From NCBI RefSeq assembly GCF_041228405.1, contig NZ_CP133888.1, positions 1,736,001 through 1,800,000 on the forward strand: DNA of 64,000 nt, given 5' to 3'. The stretch comes from Salinilacustrithrix flava. GTDB lineage: Bacteria; Actinomycetota; Acidimicrobiia; Acidimicrobiales; Salinilacustritrichaceae. The position numbers and the translations under genes were made by a program. Within the stretch, counting starts at the first letter, position 1. Every line of letters begins with the position of its first letter. Positions 48,458-55,502 of the stretch are shown in pieces. The notes under the pieces are model-generated. The model had not been told where the DNA came from and ran no database searches. It was given only the letters and a program-made list of their open reading frames with translations.

Positions 48458-49696
48458 GTGGCGAATCGGTCACGGATGGGTGCACACCGACGACTCGACC
48501 GGATCCTGGCGCTGGCCGTCGTGCTCGTGGTCCTGGCTGCGGGCGCCGCCCCCGCCTACGCCCAGCTCATCGGCGACGATCCCTTCCGCGAGCCCGAGCC
48601 GGCACCGACCACGACCACCACGACGGCGCCGCCCGACACCACACCGACCACCAGCGCCCCCCAACCCAGCGAGCCGAGCCAGCCGCCCTCGTCGGAACCT
48701 CCGCCCAGCGAGCCGGCGCCGAGCGACCCCCCGGCGGGTGGCGAGGCCCCGCCGCCCGACGGCGGTGACAGCACCTCCCCGCCGCCGTCCTCCACCGCCC
48801 GCGGGATCCCGCCGGAGGCGCAGGCGATCATGGACAGCATCGAGCGCAGCCCGGCGAACAGCTCCCAGGCGCTCCACGACGCTGTGCTCGGCCAGCTGGT
48901 CCCTCTCGGCCTGAGCCCGCAGGAGGCCATCCGCGTCGGCTTCGGTCGCTTCCCGATCGCCGGCGTCGCCAACTTCACCCACGACTGGTACTTCCCCCGC
49001 TGGGGTCCGGGCTTCCGGTTCCACAAGGGCACCGACGTGTTCGCCGACCACGGCACGCCCGTCCGCTCGCCCGTCGACGGCACCGTCACGTCCGGCAACG
49101 GCTCGCTCGGGGGCATCTTCGTCAAGGTCTTCCAGCCCGACGGCACGTACTTCTACATGGCCCACCTGGCCGGCCTCGTCGAGGGGTTCCAGGAGGGCAT
49201 GGCGGTCAAGACCGGCGACATCGTCGGCTACGTGGGCAACACGGGCAACGCCCGCACCACGCCGCCGCACGTGCACCTCGGCGTGTACTCACCCGGCGGC
49301 GAACCCACCGACCCCAAGCCGATCCTCGACCAGATGCTGGCCGACGCGCTCGCCGCCCTGCCCGGCATCGTCGAGCAGGTGAAGGCCCAGCAGCCCGCCG
49401 CCCCCGCCGCGGCACCGAGCGCCGCCCCGGCCGCCCGGGTGCCCCGATCCCTGCTCGCCTCCTCGCTGCTGCGCTCGCTCGTCGACGAGCGAGCGGCCGG
49501 CAGCCTCGACACCGCGGTGCTCCTCGAGGCGGTCGGCAACCCGTCCTCGGCCGGCCTCGCCGTCGCCGAGGCCGAGGCCTCCGCGTTGGCCGCCAGCATC
49601 GACTGGGACGCGCGTGCGGCGCGCACCCGGACCGAGCGCGAGCTGGTCGAGCGGGTCGGTCAGATGTTCCGCTCGGCCCTGGGTCCGCTCGACTAA
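48458..49696 (+). CDS. Secreted M23 peptidase
   Basis: The protein has 412 residues. A signal peptide (about 16-45, ending near PAYAQ), a Thr/Pro/Ser-rich linker (about 58-125), then an M23/lysostaphin-type LytM domain (about 165-290) with the metal ligands in FHKGTDVFADHG and HVHLGVYSP. The C-terminal 110 residues are helical and Ala-rich. It is probably a cell-wall hydrolase or a regulator of one. GTG 48458 is the longest start; ATG 48476 would still keep the signal peptide. Confidence 0.87.
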   Translation: MANRSRMGAHRRLDRILALAVVLVVLAAGAAPAYAQLIGDDPFREPEPAPTTTTTTAPPDTTPTTSAPQPSEPSQPPSSEPPPSEPAPSDPPAGGEAPPPDGGDSTSPPPSSTARGIPPEAQAIMDSIERSPANSSQALHDAVLGQLVPLGLSPQEAIRVGFGRFPIAGVANFTHDWYFPRWGPGFRFHKGTDVFADHGTPVRSPVDGTVTSGNGSLGGIFVKVFQPDGTYFYMAHLAGLVEGFQEGMAVKTGDIVGYVGNTGNARTTPPHVHLGVYSPGGEPTDPKPILDQMLADALAALPGIVEQVKAQQPAAPAAAPSAAPAARVPRSLLASSLLRSLVDERAAGSLDTAVLLEAVGNPSSAGLAVAEAEASALAASIDWDARAARTRTERELVERVGQMFRSALGPLD

Positions 49697-50184
49697 TCGC
49701 GGAAGTTCTCGAACTGGAGGGGGACCTCGAAGTCGCCCTCGCGCAGGGCGGCGATGACCTCCTGCAGGGAGTCGCGGCTCTTGCCGGTGACCCGCAGCTG
49801 CTCGCCCTGGGTCTGGGACTGGATGCCCTTGACGCCGAGGCCCTTGATGAACTTGTTGAGCTCCCGGGCCTTGTCCGAGGTGATGCCGGCCCGCAGGGCG
49901 ATGGTCTGGCGGGCCGACCCGCCGGCGGCCTCCTCGACCTTGCCGGGGTCGAGCACCTTGAGGCTCACCTTGCGCTTGACGAGCTTCTCCTCGAGCACCG
50001 TGCGCAGGGCGTGGAGGCGGTCCTCGCTGCCCGAGCGCAGCGTGATGGCCTCCTCGCCGTTCAGCTCGATCGAGCTGTCCGTCCCCTTGAAGTCGTAGCG
50101 GGTGGACGCCTCGCGTGCGGTCTGGTCGACCGCGTTGCGGACCTCCTGCACGTCGAACTGGCTGACCACGTCGAAGCTGGGCAT
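49693..50184 (-). CDS. YajQ family nucleotide-binding protein
   Basis: The protein has 163 residues, the usual length. N-terminal MPSFDVVSQFDVQEVRNAVD and TRYDFKGTDSSIEL, and C-terminal KGIQSQTQGEQLRVTGKSRD, identify YajQ. Homologues bind cyclic di-GMP or nucleotides and affect gene expression. It is convergent with the M23 gene with overlapping stop codons. Confidence 0.93.
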   Translation of the reverse strand: MPSFDVVSQFDVQEVRNAVDQTAREASTRYDFKGTDSSIELNGEEAITLRSGSEDRLHALRTVLEEKLVKRKVSLKVLDPGKVEEAAGGSARQTIALRAGITSDKARELNKFIKGLGVKGIQSQTQGEQLRVTGKSRDSLQEVIAALREGDFEVPLQFENFRD

Positions 50185-50250
50185 GGCCCGGAGACTAGCG
50201 ACGGTCGCTTGGGCACCGGTCAGGTGCCGCTGCTACCTTGAGCGCCCCCT

Positions 50251-50333
50251 GGGTCGGTGCCCGAGTGGCCAAAGGGAACGGGCTGTAAACCCGTCGGCGT
50301 ACGCCTTCGTTGGTTCAAATCCAACCCGGCCCA
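50251..50333 (+). tRNA. tRNA-Tyr (anticodon GTA)
   Basis: 83 nt. The acceptor arms GGGTCGG (50251) and CCGGCCC (50326-50332) pair, with discriminator A at 50333. The anticodon stem ACGGG/CCCGT holds the loop CTGTAAA, anticodon GTA. There is a long variable arm of the bacterial tRNA-Tyr type, and the T arm is GTTGG TTCAAAT CCAAC. CCA is not encoded. A TACCTT box lies 12 bp upstream. Confidence 0.95.
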
Positions 50334-50338
50334 CGTTA

Positions 50339-50400
50339 GGGAACTGGCAGCGACCACGGAACGCACGCTCTTCCGTGTTCCGTGGTCGCTGCCAGTTTCC
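50339..50400. terminator. Long perfect hairpin after tRNA-Tyr
   Basis: The arms 50342-50362 and 50377-50397 are perfectly complementary over 21 bp (left arm begins AACTGGCAGCGACCACGG), extended to 24 bp with one G-T pair, around a 14-nt loop. There is no long T run, but it lies between the tRNA and the tail of the convergent GNAT gene and can act as a bidirectional terminator. Its first 20-mer recurs exactly after tuf (53881-53900), so it is also a dispersed element. Confidence 0.6.
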
Positions 50401-50447
50401 AGAGTCGGCGCACAGCAGGCGGTTGCACCCGTCGCCAGCTCCCGTCG

Positions 50448-50942
50448 CTAGAGCAGCAGCTGCATGACGGTGACGTCGAGCCAGCGACCGAACTTGCGGC
50501 CGACCTCGCGCTCGACCCCGACGTGCTCGAACCCGACCGCGGCGTGGAGCCGGATCGAGGCGGTGTGGTCGGCCACGATGCGGGCCATCACGGCGTGGAA
50601 GCCGCGCTCGCGGGCCACGGCGACGATCTCCTCGAGCAGCGCCCGACCCACGCCGGTGCCCCGGTGGTCGCCGTGCACGTAGATCGAGTCCTCGACCGTG
50701 GTGCGGTACGCGGGCCGGTCCCGGTACGGCGACAGGGACGCGAACCCGGCCACCTCACCGTCGACCTCGGCCACGACCACCTCGAGCACCCCCGAGCGCG
50801 ACCGCAGCCACGCCGCCTGCTCCTCGACCGTGCGGGTCACCAGGTCGAAGGTGACGCGCGACCCCGTCACCTCCGCGTTGTAGATGGCGGCGGTGGCAGC
50901 GGCGTCGGCCGGGGTGGCGGGGCGCAGGAGCACGCCCATCAT
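50448..50942 (-). CDS. GNAT N-acetyltransferase, phosphinothricin acetyltransferase-like
   Basis: The protein has 164 residues. RPATPADAAATAAIYNAEV and SRVTFDLVTRTVEEQAAWLR at the start, YVHGDHRGTGVGRALLEEIV (acetyl-CoA loop) and IRLHAAVGFEHVGVEREVG later are typical of the Pat/Bar/YncA group that acetylates phosphinothricin or methionine sulfoximine-like amines. The substrate is not proven. ATG 50942 (or 50939) lies 10 bp after the upstream ATPase-like gene. Confidence 0.87.
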   Translation of the reverse strand: MMGVLLRPATPADAAATAAIYNAEVTGSRVTFDLVTRTVEEQAAWLRSRSGVLEVVVAEVDGEVAGFASLSPYRDRPAYRTTVEDSIYVHGDHRGTGVGRALLEEIVAVARERGFHAVMARIVADHTASIRLHAAVGFEHVGVEREVGRKFGRWLDVTVMQLLL

Positions 50943-50952
50943 CGTGGCGCCC

Positions 50953-52308
50953 TCAGGCGGTCGGTGCGGCGATGGCCCCGTCGGTGATGGTCGGCTCGAC
51001 CAGCGCCATCCGGCCCCGTCCGGCCTCGCCCCGGGCCCAGGCCACCACGTCGTCGTCGGCGGTGACGACGACGAGCTGGAGGTCGCCGGCGCTGGCCGCC
51101 AGCATCTCGAGCAGCTGCGGCTTGACCTCCGGATCGAGCCCCTCGAAGGGATCGTCCACGACCAGCGGCAGGGGATCGCCCGGTGCGAGGGCCCGGACCG
51201 CTCGGACCCGGGCGAGGATCGCCTGGGCGAGCTCGGCGGAGACGTCGCCGGCCACGTCAATCGCGGCCCCGGAGCGATCGCCGAACCCGGCGTGCAGCTC
51301 GGCCGCGGCGCGGACCTCGTCTTCGTGCTCCAGGGCGAAGGGGAGCGGGGCCGGACCCGCCACCTGGGTCCACGCCGCCATCGCGCGGCGGTGGTCGCCG
51401 ACGGCGCGCATGAAGGCCCGGCGCTCGTGGTCGGTGTCGAGCAGGGCGCTGACCCGCTCGTAGTGGAAGGTGGCGTAGTCGTCGGCACCGGCCTGGCGCA
51501 GCACGTTGCGCTCCGCCTTGGCCGCGTCGTCGACCGACCGGCGGAAGCGGAGCCCGAGCGCGAGGCCGAAGAGCGCGACGAGCAGGAAGGGCAGCGCGGC
51601 CGGCCCGCCGTCGAGGTTGGTCATCCCCACGGCGCCGAGCGCACCGATGGTGCCGATCGTCAGGGCGATCAGACGGACCCGCTCGTAGCTGTCGGTGGCG
51701 GCGACGAGGGCGGCGTGGCGCTCCTCGATCTCGCGCACGATCGGGGCGTCGTCGACGGACACGCCGCCACCGGCGGAGGCCTGCTCGAGCAGCCGCTCCG
51801 ATGCCCGGCAGCGCATGGCGGTGTCCCACAGCGCCTCCTGGTCGGCGGCCGCGAGCCGGGCGATCCAGGCGTCGGACTCCTGCTCGGGCACCAGGTCGTC
51901 GCGGGTGAAGCGGATGGTGCGCCGGGCCAGGGCCCGGTCGACCCCGGCGGCGGCGAACAGATCGATCTCTCCGTCGGGCCCCAGGTGCTCGTCGGTGACG
52001 TCGCGGACCGAGTCCGTGTCGATCACGCGGTGGCGGCCGGTCTCCGGGCGGAAGACGGTGAGGCTGCGGCCGCCGGCGCGCAGCTCGAGGTGGACGCCCG
52101 GGCGTGCACCCGCCAGGGCATCGATGACCTCGCCGGCGAGGGCCTCGCGCGTGCTCGGGGACAGGCCGCGGACCACCGTGAGCTCCGGGTGGAAGTCGGC
52201 GCTCAGCGTGTGCTCGCCTGAGCCGATCACGAGGCGTTCCAGTCGCACCGGGGGATCATCGGCGGATCGGTGCCCCGACTTGAGCCGAATCTGGGCCAGA
52301 AGGCCCAT
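50953..52308 (-). CDS. Membrane-spanning P-loop ATPase-like protein with degenerate Walker A
   Basis: The 451-residue protein has no confident family. The N-terminus (FHPELTVVRGLSPSTREALA) sits where an SMC/RecF-like Walker A should be but lacks GKS/T. Residues about 215-270 hold two hydrophobic helices. The C-terminal part has a good Walker B and D-loop, LPLVVDDPFEGLDPEVKPQL, and a switch-like VVVTADDDVVAWA. It may be a membrane-anchored ABC/SMC-like protein that no longer binds ATP alone. Start ATG 52308 is chosen; the GTG further upstream would overlap the tRNA-Thr promoter. Confidence 0.65.
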   Translation of the reverse strand: MGLLAQIRLKSGHRSADDPPVRLERLVIGSGEHTLSADFHPELTVVRGLSPSTREALAGEVIDALAGARPGVHLELRAGGRSLTVFRPETGRHRVIDTDSVRDVTDEHLGPDGEIDLFAAAGVDRALARRTIRFTRDDLVPEQESDAWIARLAAADQEALWDTAMRCRASERLLEQASAGGGVSVDDAPIVREIEERHAALVAATDSYERVRLIALTIGTIGALGAVGMTNLDGGPAALPFLLVALFGLALGLRFRRSVDDAAKAERNVLRQAGADDYATFHYERVSALLDTDHERRAFMRAVGDHRRAMAAWTQVAGPAPLPFALEHEDEVRAAAELHAGFGDRSGAAIDVAGDVSAELAQAILARVRAVRALAPGDPLPLVVDDPFEGLDPEVKPQLLEMLAASAGDLQLVVVTADDDVVAWARGEAGRGRMALVEPTITDGAIAAPTA

Positions 52309-52321
52309 GCCGGCGTCGATC

Positions 52322-52350
52322 TTTGCGCCGGGCGCGGGCGTGCGTAGACT
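52322..52350 (+). promoter_or_regulatory. Promoter of the tRNA-Thr/tRNA-Met (and tuf) unit
   Basis: TTTGCG (52322-52327) and TAGACT (52345-52350) are spaced by 17 bp, about 55 bp upstream of tRNA-Thr. No other clear promoter is seen before tuf, so the two tRNAs and tuf may form one transcript. Confidence 0.5.
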
Positions 52351-52404
52351 CTCCCGCCGCGCCAGAACCGGCTCTCGGGCCGGCCCGGCGCGCACCGCAA
52401 CACC

Positions 52405-52477
52405 GCCCCGTTAGCTCAGTCGGCAGAGCACAGCCATGGTAAGGCTGGTGTCGTCGGTTCGATTCCGACACGGGGCT
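52405..52477 (+). tRNA. tRNA-Thr (anticodon GGT)
   Basis: 73 nt. Acceptor GCCCCGT pairs with ACGGGGC. The D arm is GCTC...GAGC, the anticodon arm is CAGCC ATGGTAA GGCTG (anticodon GGT), and the T arm is GTCGG TTCGATT CCGAC. CCA is not encoded. Confidence 0.95.
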
Positions 52478-52513
52478 CGACGTCACCGCCGCTCCGGCGG
52501 TGGCGCCACCAAG

Positions 52514-52587
52514 GGCGACGTAGCTCAGTTGGTTAGAGCACTCGGCTCATAATCGAGTTGTCGTCGGTTCGATTCCGACCGTCGCCA
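52514..52587 (+). tRNA. tRNA-Met (anticodon CAT)
   Basis: 74 nt. Acceptor GGCGACG pairs with CGTCGCC, with discriminator A. The anticodon arm is CTCGG CTCATAA TCGAG (CAT), and the T arm is GTCGG TTCGATT CCGAC. The paired first position and the D arm suggest an elongator; a lysidine-modified tRNA-Ile with CAT cannot be ruled out by eye. CCA is not encoded. Confidence 0.92.
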
Positions 52588-52676
52588 CGGACTGCGAGTC
52601 GCTCGCAATCGATCACGACACCGTTTCCGGCGCCCGGCACCCCGGCCGCCACCGACAGCGAAGAGGAAGCACGGCC

Positions 52677-53864
52677 ATGGCCAAGGAGAAGTTCGATCGG
52701 TCGAAGCCCCATGTGAACATCGGGACGATGGGTCACATCGATCATGGGAAGACGACGTTGACGGCTGCGATCTCGCGGGTGTTGTCGGAGCGTGTCGATG
52801 GGAACAATGCGACGGCGTTCGACATGATCGACAAGGCGCCTGAGGAGCGGGAGCGTGGGATCACGATCAATGTGTCCCACATCGAGTACGAGACGGACAA
52901 TCGGCATTACGCGCATGTCGACATGCCGGGTCACGCGGATTACATCAAGAACATGATCACGGGTGCCGCGCAGGTCGATGGTGCGATTCTGGTGGTGGCG
53001 GCCACGGATGGTCCGATGCCCCAGACCCGTGAGCATGTGCTGCTGGCTCGTCAGGTCGGTGTGCCGGCGATCGTGGTGGCGTTGAACAAGGTCGACATGG
53101 TCGATGATGAGGAGCTGTTGGAGCTGGTGGAGATGGAGGTGCGTGAGCTTCTCTCCGATCAGGACTTCGATGGTGACAACGCGCCGGTGGTGCCGGTGTC
53201 GGCGTTGAAGGCGTTGGAGGGTGATTCGGCGGCTGGTGATCAGGTCATGGAGCTGATGAACCAGGTCGATTCGTTCGTGCCGGAGCCGGAGCGTGATCTG
53301 GACAAGCCGTTCTTGATGCCGATCGAGGATGTGTTCTCGATCCAGGGTCGTGGCACGGTGGTGACGGGCAAGGTGGAGCAGGGCGTGATCCATGTCGGTG
53401 ACGACATCGAGATCGTCGGGATCCGTGACACGCAGAAGACGACGTGCACGGGTGTGGAGATGTTCCGCAAGCTGCTCGATGAGGGTCAGGCTGGTGACAA
53501 CATCGGTGCGCTTCTTCGTGGCATCGACAAGGACGGGGTGGAGCGTGGTCAGGTGCTGTGCGCGCCGGGTTCGATCACGCCCCACACCGAGTTCGAGTCG
53601 ACGGTGTATGTGTTGACCAAGGATGAGGGTGGCCGTCACAAGCCGTTCTTCTCGAACTACCGGCCGCAGTTCTTCTTCCGGACGACGGACATCACGGGTT
53701 CGATCGAGCTGCCGGAGGGCACGGAGATGTGCATGCCGGGTGACAACACGGACATGACGGTGACCTTGATCAACCCGATCGCGATGGATGAGGGTCTGCG
53801 CTTCGCCATCCGTGAGGGTGGTCGCACCGTGGGCGCCGGCCGCGTCACCAAGATCCTCAAGTAG
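52677..53864 (+). CDS. tuf: Translation elongation factor Tu
   Basis: The protein has 395 residues, full length. G-motifs: GHIDHGKTTLTAAIS (P loop), DMPGHADYIKNM (G3), VVALNKVDMVDDEEL (G4) and VPVSALKAL (G5). The target of kirromycin-class drugs lies in its C-terminal half. An AGAGGAAG ribosome-binding site precedes ATG 52677. Codon use is unlike the neighbours: Thr ACG, Ala GCG, Gly GGT/GGG, Leu TTG and Asp GAT dominate, whereas the first few and last 13 codons use the window's usual C-ending codons. Confidence 0.98.
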   Translation: MAKEKFDRSKPHVNIGTMGHIDHGKTTLTAAISRVLSERVDGNNATAFDMIDKAPEERERGITINVSHIEYETDNRHYAHVDMPGHADYIKNMITGAAQVDGAILVVAATDGPMPQTREHVLLARQVGVPAIVVALNKVDMVDDEELLELVEMEVRELLSDQDFDGDNAPVVPVSALKALEGDSAAGDQVMELMNQVDSFVPEPERDLDKPFLMPIEDVFSIQGRGTVVTGKVEQGVIHVGDDIEIVGIRDTQKTTCTGVEMFRKLLDEGQAGDNIGALLRGIDKDGVERGQVLCAPGSITPHTEFESTVYVLTKDEGGRHKPFFSNYRPQFFFRTTDITGSIELPEGTEMCMPGDNTDMTVTLINPIAMDEGLRFAIREGGRTVGAGRVTKILK

Positions 53865-53880
53865 TGCGCCGCCAGTAGAT

Positions 53881-53930
53881 CTGGCAGCGACCACGGAACG
53901 TCCGGCCGCCCTTCGGGGCGGCCGTTCCGC
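53881..53930 (+). terminator. Terminator hairpin after tuf with shared 20-bp repeat
   Basis: CGGCCGCCC (53903-53911), loop TTCG and GGGCGGCCG (53916-53924) form a 9-bp stem with a stable TTCG tetraloop, and flanking GGAAC/GTTCC can extend it. No T run follows. The 20 bp just before it (53881-53900) are identical to the left arm of the hairpin after tRNA-Tyr at 50344-50363. Confidence 0.65.
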
Positions 53931-53945
53931 GTCCGGGATGCGTTG

Positions 53946-53959
53946 CTACCCGCGGGTAG
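53946..53959. promoter_or_regulatory. Perfect palindrome upstream of the ECF sigma gene
   Basis: CTACCCGCGGGTAG is fully self-complementary and lies 57 bp before the sigma factor ATG. It could be an operator for the sigma/anti-sigma operon; no -10/-35 pair is convincing in this gap. Confidence 0.35.
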
Positions 53960-54015
53960 GCCTGCAGGCTGTCACCGAGTCGTCACGTAACCACTTGGTG
54001 CCCAAAGGGGTCGGA

Positions 54016-54603
54016 ATGCCTGCGATGCGAACCGAGATGGACGAGCTGGTCGCTCGGGCCCAGGAGGGGCACCGGGGTGCCTTCGACGAGCTCGTCCGGC
54101 GCACCCACGCCGACACCTACACCTTGGCGTATCGCCTCTGCGGCAACGAGGAGGATGCGCGAGACGTGGTGCAGGATGCCTACCTGCGGGCCTTCAAGGG
54201 CCTGAAGCGGTTCCGGGGCGAGGCCCAGTTCTCGACCTGGATGTACCGCATCACCGCGAACTGCGCGAACACGCTCATGTCCAAGCGCCACAAGCACCGC
54301 CACGACGAGCTGCCCGACACCGTCGAGGACACCGACCACGACCGCGACCCGGCGGCCCGGGCCGATGCCATGGCCCTGCGCCAGGACCTCGAGGAGGCCC
54401 TCGCCGAGCTGTCGCCCAAGCTGCGGGCCGTCGTGGTGCTCCGCGACGTCTACGAGCTGCCCCACGAGGACATCGCCGCCGAGCTCGGCATCAGCGAGAC
54501 CGCGGCCAAGGTGCGCCTGCACCGGGCTCGCCGCCAGCTCAAGGAGCACCTCTTCCCCCGCCGGGAGGACCAGCCCCTCGGAGAAGAGATCCGTGCCAGC
54601 TGA
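54016..54603 (+). CDS. ECF RNA polymerase sigma factor
   Basis: The protein has 195 residues. Region 2 is AYRLCGNEEDARDVVQDAYL to FRGEAQFSTWMYRITANCAN (about 45-95), which binds the -10 element and core polymerase. Region 4 is LSPKLRAVVVLRDVYELPHE to ISETAAKVRLHRARRQLKEH (about 130-185). AAAGGGG 5 bp before ATG 54016 decides that start; in-frame codons upstream lie in the tuf terminator. A ZAS anti-sigma gene follows after 3 bp. The regulon is unknown; htpX (47549) is one candidate. Confidence 0.92.
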   Translation: MPAMRTEMDELVARAQEGHRGAFDELVRRTHADTYTLAYRLCGNEEDARDVVQDAYLRAFKGLKRFRGEAQFSTWMYRITANCANTLMSKRHKHRHDELPDTVEDTDHDRDPAARADAMALRQDLEEALAELSPKLRAVVVLRDVYELPHEDIAAELGISETAAKVRLHRARRQLKEHLFPRREDQPLGEEIRAS

Positions 54604-54606
54604 GCG

Positions 54607-54990
54607 ATGGGAGCCCCGGCCGTGAGCGCGGTCCGCTGCACCGACCTCGCCGAGGACCTGGGCGGCGTGGCCGACGGCACCCACCAGCTGAGCCGCACGG
54701 AGCGGCGCCACGTGGAGGGCTGCCTGCGCTGCCAGGCCGACCTGGTCCAGTACCGCCGGCTGCTGCGCACGTTGCGCACGCTGCGCACCGACGTCCTCGA
54801 ACCCGCTCCCGGCCTGCTCGCCGACATCCTGGCCTCCCTCGAGCACGCGGGCGAGCGCCACGCCATCCGCGGGGTGCTCCACGGCCGCCGGGCGGCCTAC
54901 GTCGGGGGCCTCGCCGCCGCCACCGCGGCCGGCGCCGCCGGGGCCCTGGTGCTGGCCGCTCGCAGCCGGAGGACCGAGCTCGCGAGCTAG
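54607..54990 (+). CDS. Membrane-anchored ZAS-type anti-sigma factor
   Basis: The protein has 127 residues. HVEGCLRCQADL (His-x3-Cys-x2-Cys, residues 36-43) is the zinc-binding anti-sigma motif, followed by helices. A C-terminal membrane helix (YVGGLAAATAAGAAGALVLA) anchors it. It probably sequesters the sigma factor encoded 3 bp upstream and releases it on envelope or redox stress. ATG 54607 or GTG 54622 could start it. Confidence 0.82.
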   Translation: MGAPAVSAVRCTDLAEDLGGVADGTHQLSRTERRHVEGCLRCQADLVQYRRLLRTLRTLRTDVLEPAPGLLADILASLEHAGERHAIRGVLHGRRAAYVGGLAAATAAGAAGALVLAARSRRTELAS

Positions 54991-55064
54991 TCCGGAGCGG
55001 AGCCGCAGGCGAGGCGGGATGGGGTGCGGCGGAGGGCCGGTGCTAGCGTGAACCTTCGCGTCCG

Positions 55065-55137
55065 AGGGCAGTAGCTCAACTGGCAGAGCACCGGTCTCCA
55101 AAACCGGCGGTTGGGGGTTCGATTCCCTCCTGCCCTG
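55065..55137 (+). tRNA. tRNA-Trp (anticodon CCA)
   Basis: 73 nt. Acceptor AGGGCAG pairs with CTGCCCT, discriminator G. The anticodon arm is CCGGT CTCCAAA ACCGG (CCA), and the T arm is GGGGG TTCGATT CCCTC. A TAGCGT -10-like box lies at 55044-55049. CCA is not encoded. The tRNA-Trp/secE/nusG neighbourhood is common in bacteria. Confidence 0.95.
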
Positions 55138-55196
55138 CTCGAACCCGTGGGTGCGCCGCCGCGCACCGATCCCCCGCAATCCGAGGTCCACCCGTC

Positions 55197-55502
55197 ATGG
55201 CCATGAACCGAGAGCAGCGCCGCCTGCTGAAGAAGCAAGGCGAGCTGAACGAGCAGGGCGAGCCCGTCCGCCAGCCGCGCGGCCAGCAGCAGCGTGGCCC
55301 CGCACCCAAGAGCGAGCGGGTCGGCCCCCGGCAGTTCGTCGGCGAGGTCCGGGGCGAGCTGCGCAAGGTCGCCTGGCCGTCGCGCACCGAGGTGGCCAAC
55401 TACTCCGTCGTCGTGTTCCTCGGCATCGTCGTGCTCACCGCCCTGATCGCCGGGCTCGACTACGTGCTCGGCGAGGCCGTCCTCGAGCTGTTCGCCCGAT
55501 GA
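55197..55502 (+). CDS. secE: Preprotein translocase subunit SecE
   Basis: The protein has 101 residues. It has a basic/Gln-rich N-terminus, the SecE signature FVGEVRGELRKVAWPSRTEV (residues 47-66) and one C-terminal membrane helix (VVVFLGIVVLTALIAGLDYV). It clamps the SecY channel. ATG 55197, with a second ATG at 55203. The stop overlaps the nusG ATG. Confidence 0.95.
   Translation: MAMNREQRRLLKKQGELNEQGEPVRQPRGQQQRGPAPKSERVGPRQFVGEVRGELRKVAWPSRTEVANYSVVVFLGIVVLTALIAGLDYVLGEAVLELFAR

Noticed and set aside
50339..50400. Long hairpin next to tRNA-Tyr as an integrase attachment site or insertion-sequence end
   Set aside because: No integrase, transposase or target-site duplication is visible, and the tRNA 3' end is not repeated nearby.
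52533..53894. 453-codon minus-strand frame opposite tuf
   Set aside because: tuf on the plus strand is complete with all G motifs; the opposite frame is rich in Arg/His/Leu/Thr as expected from antisense of tuf.
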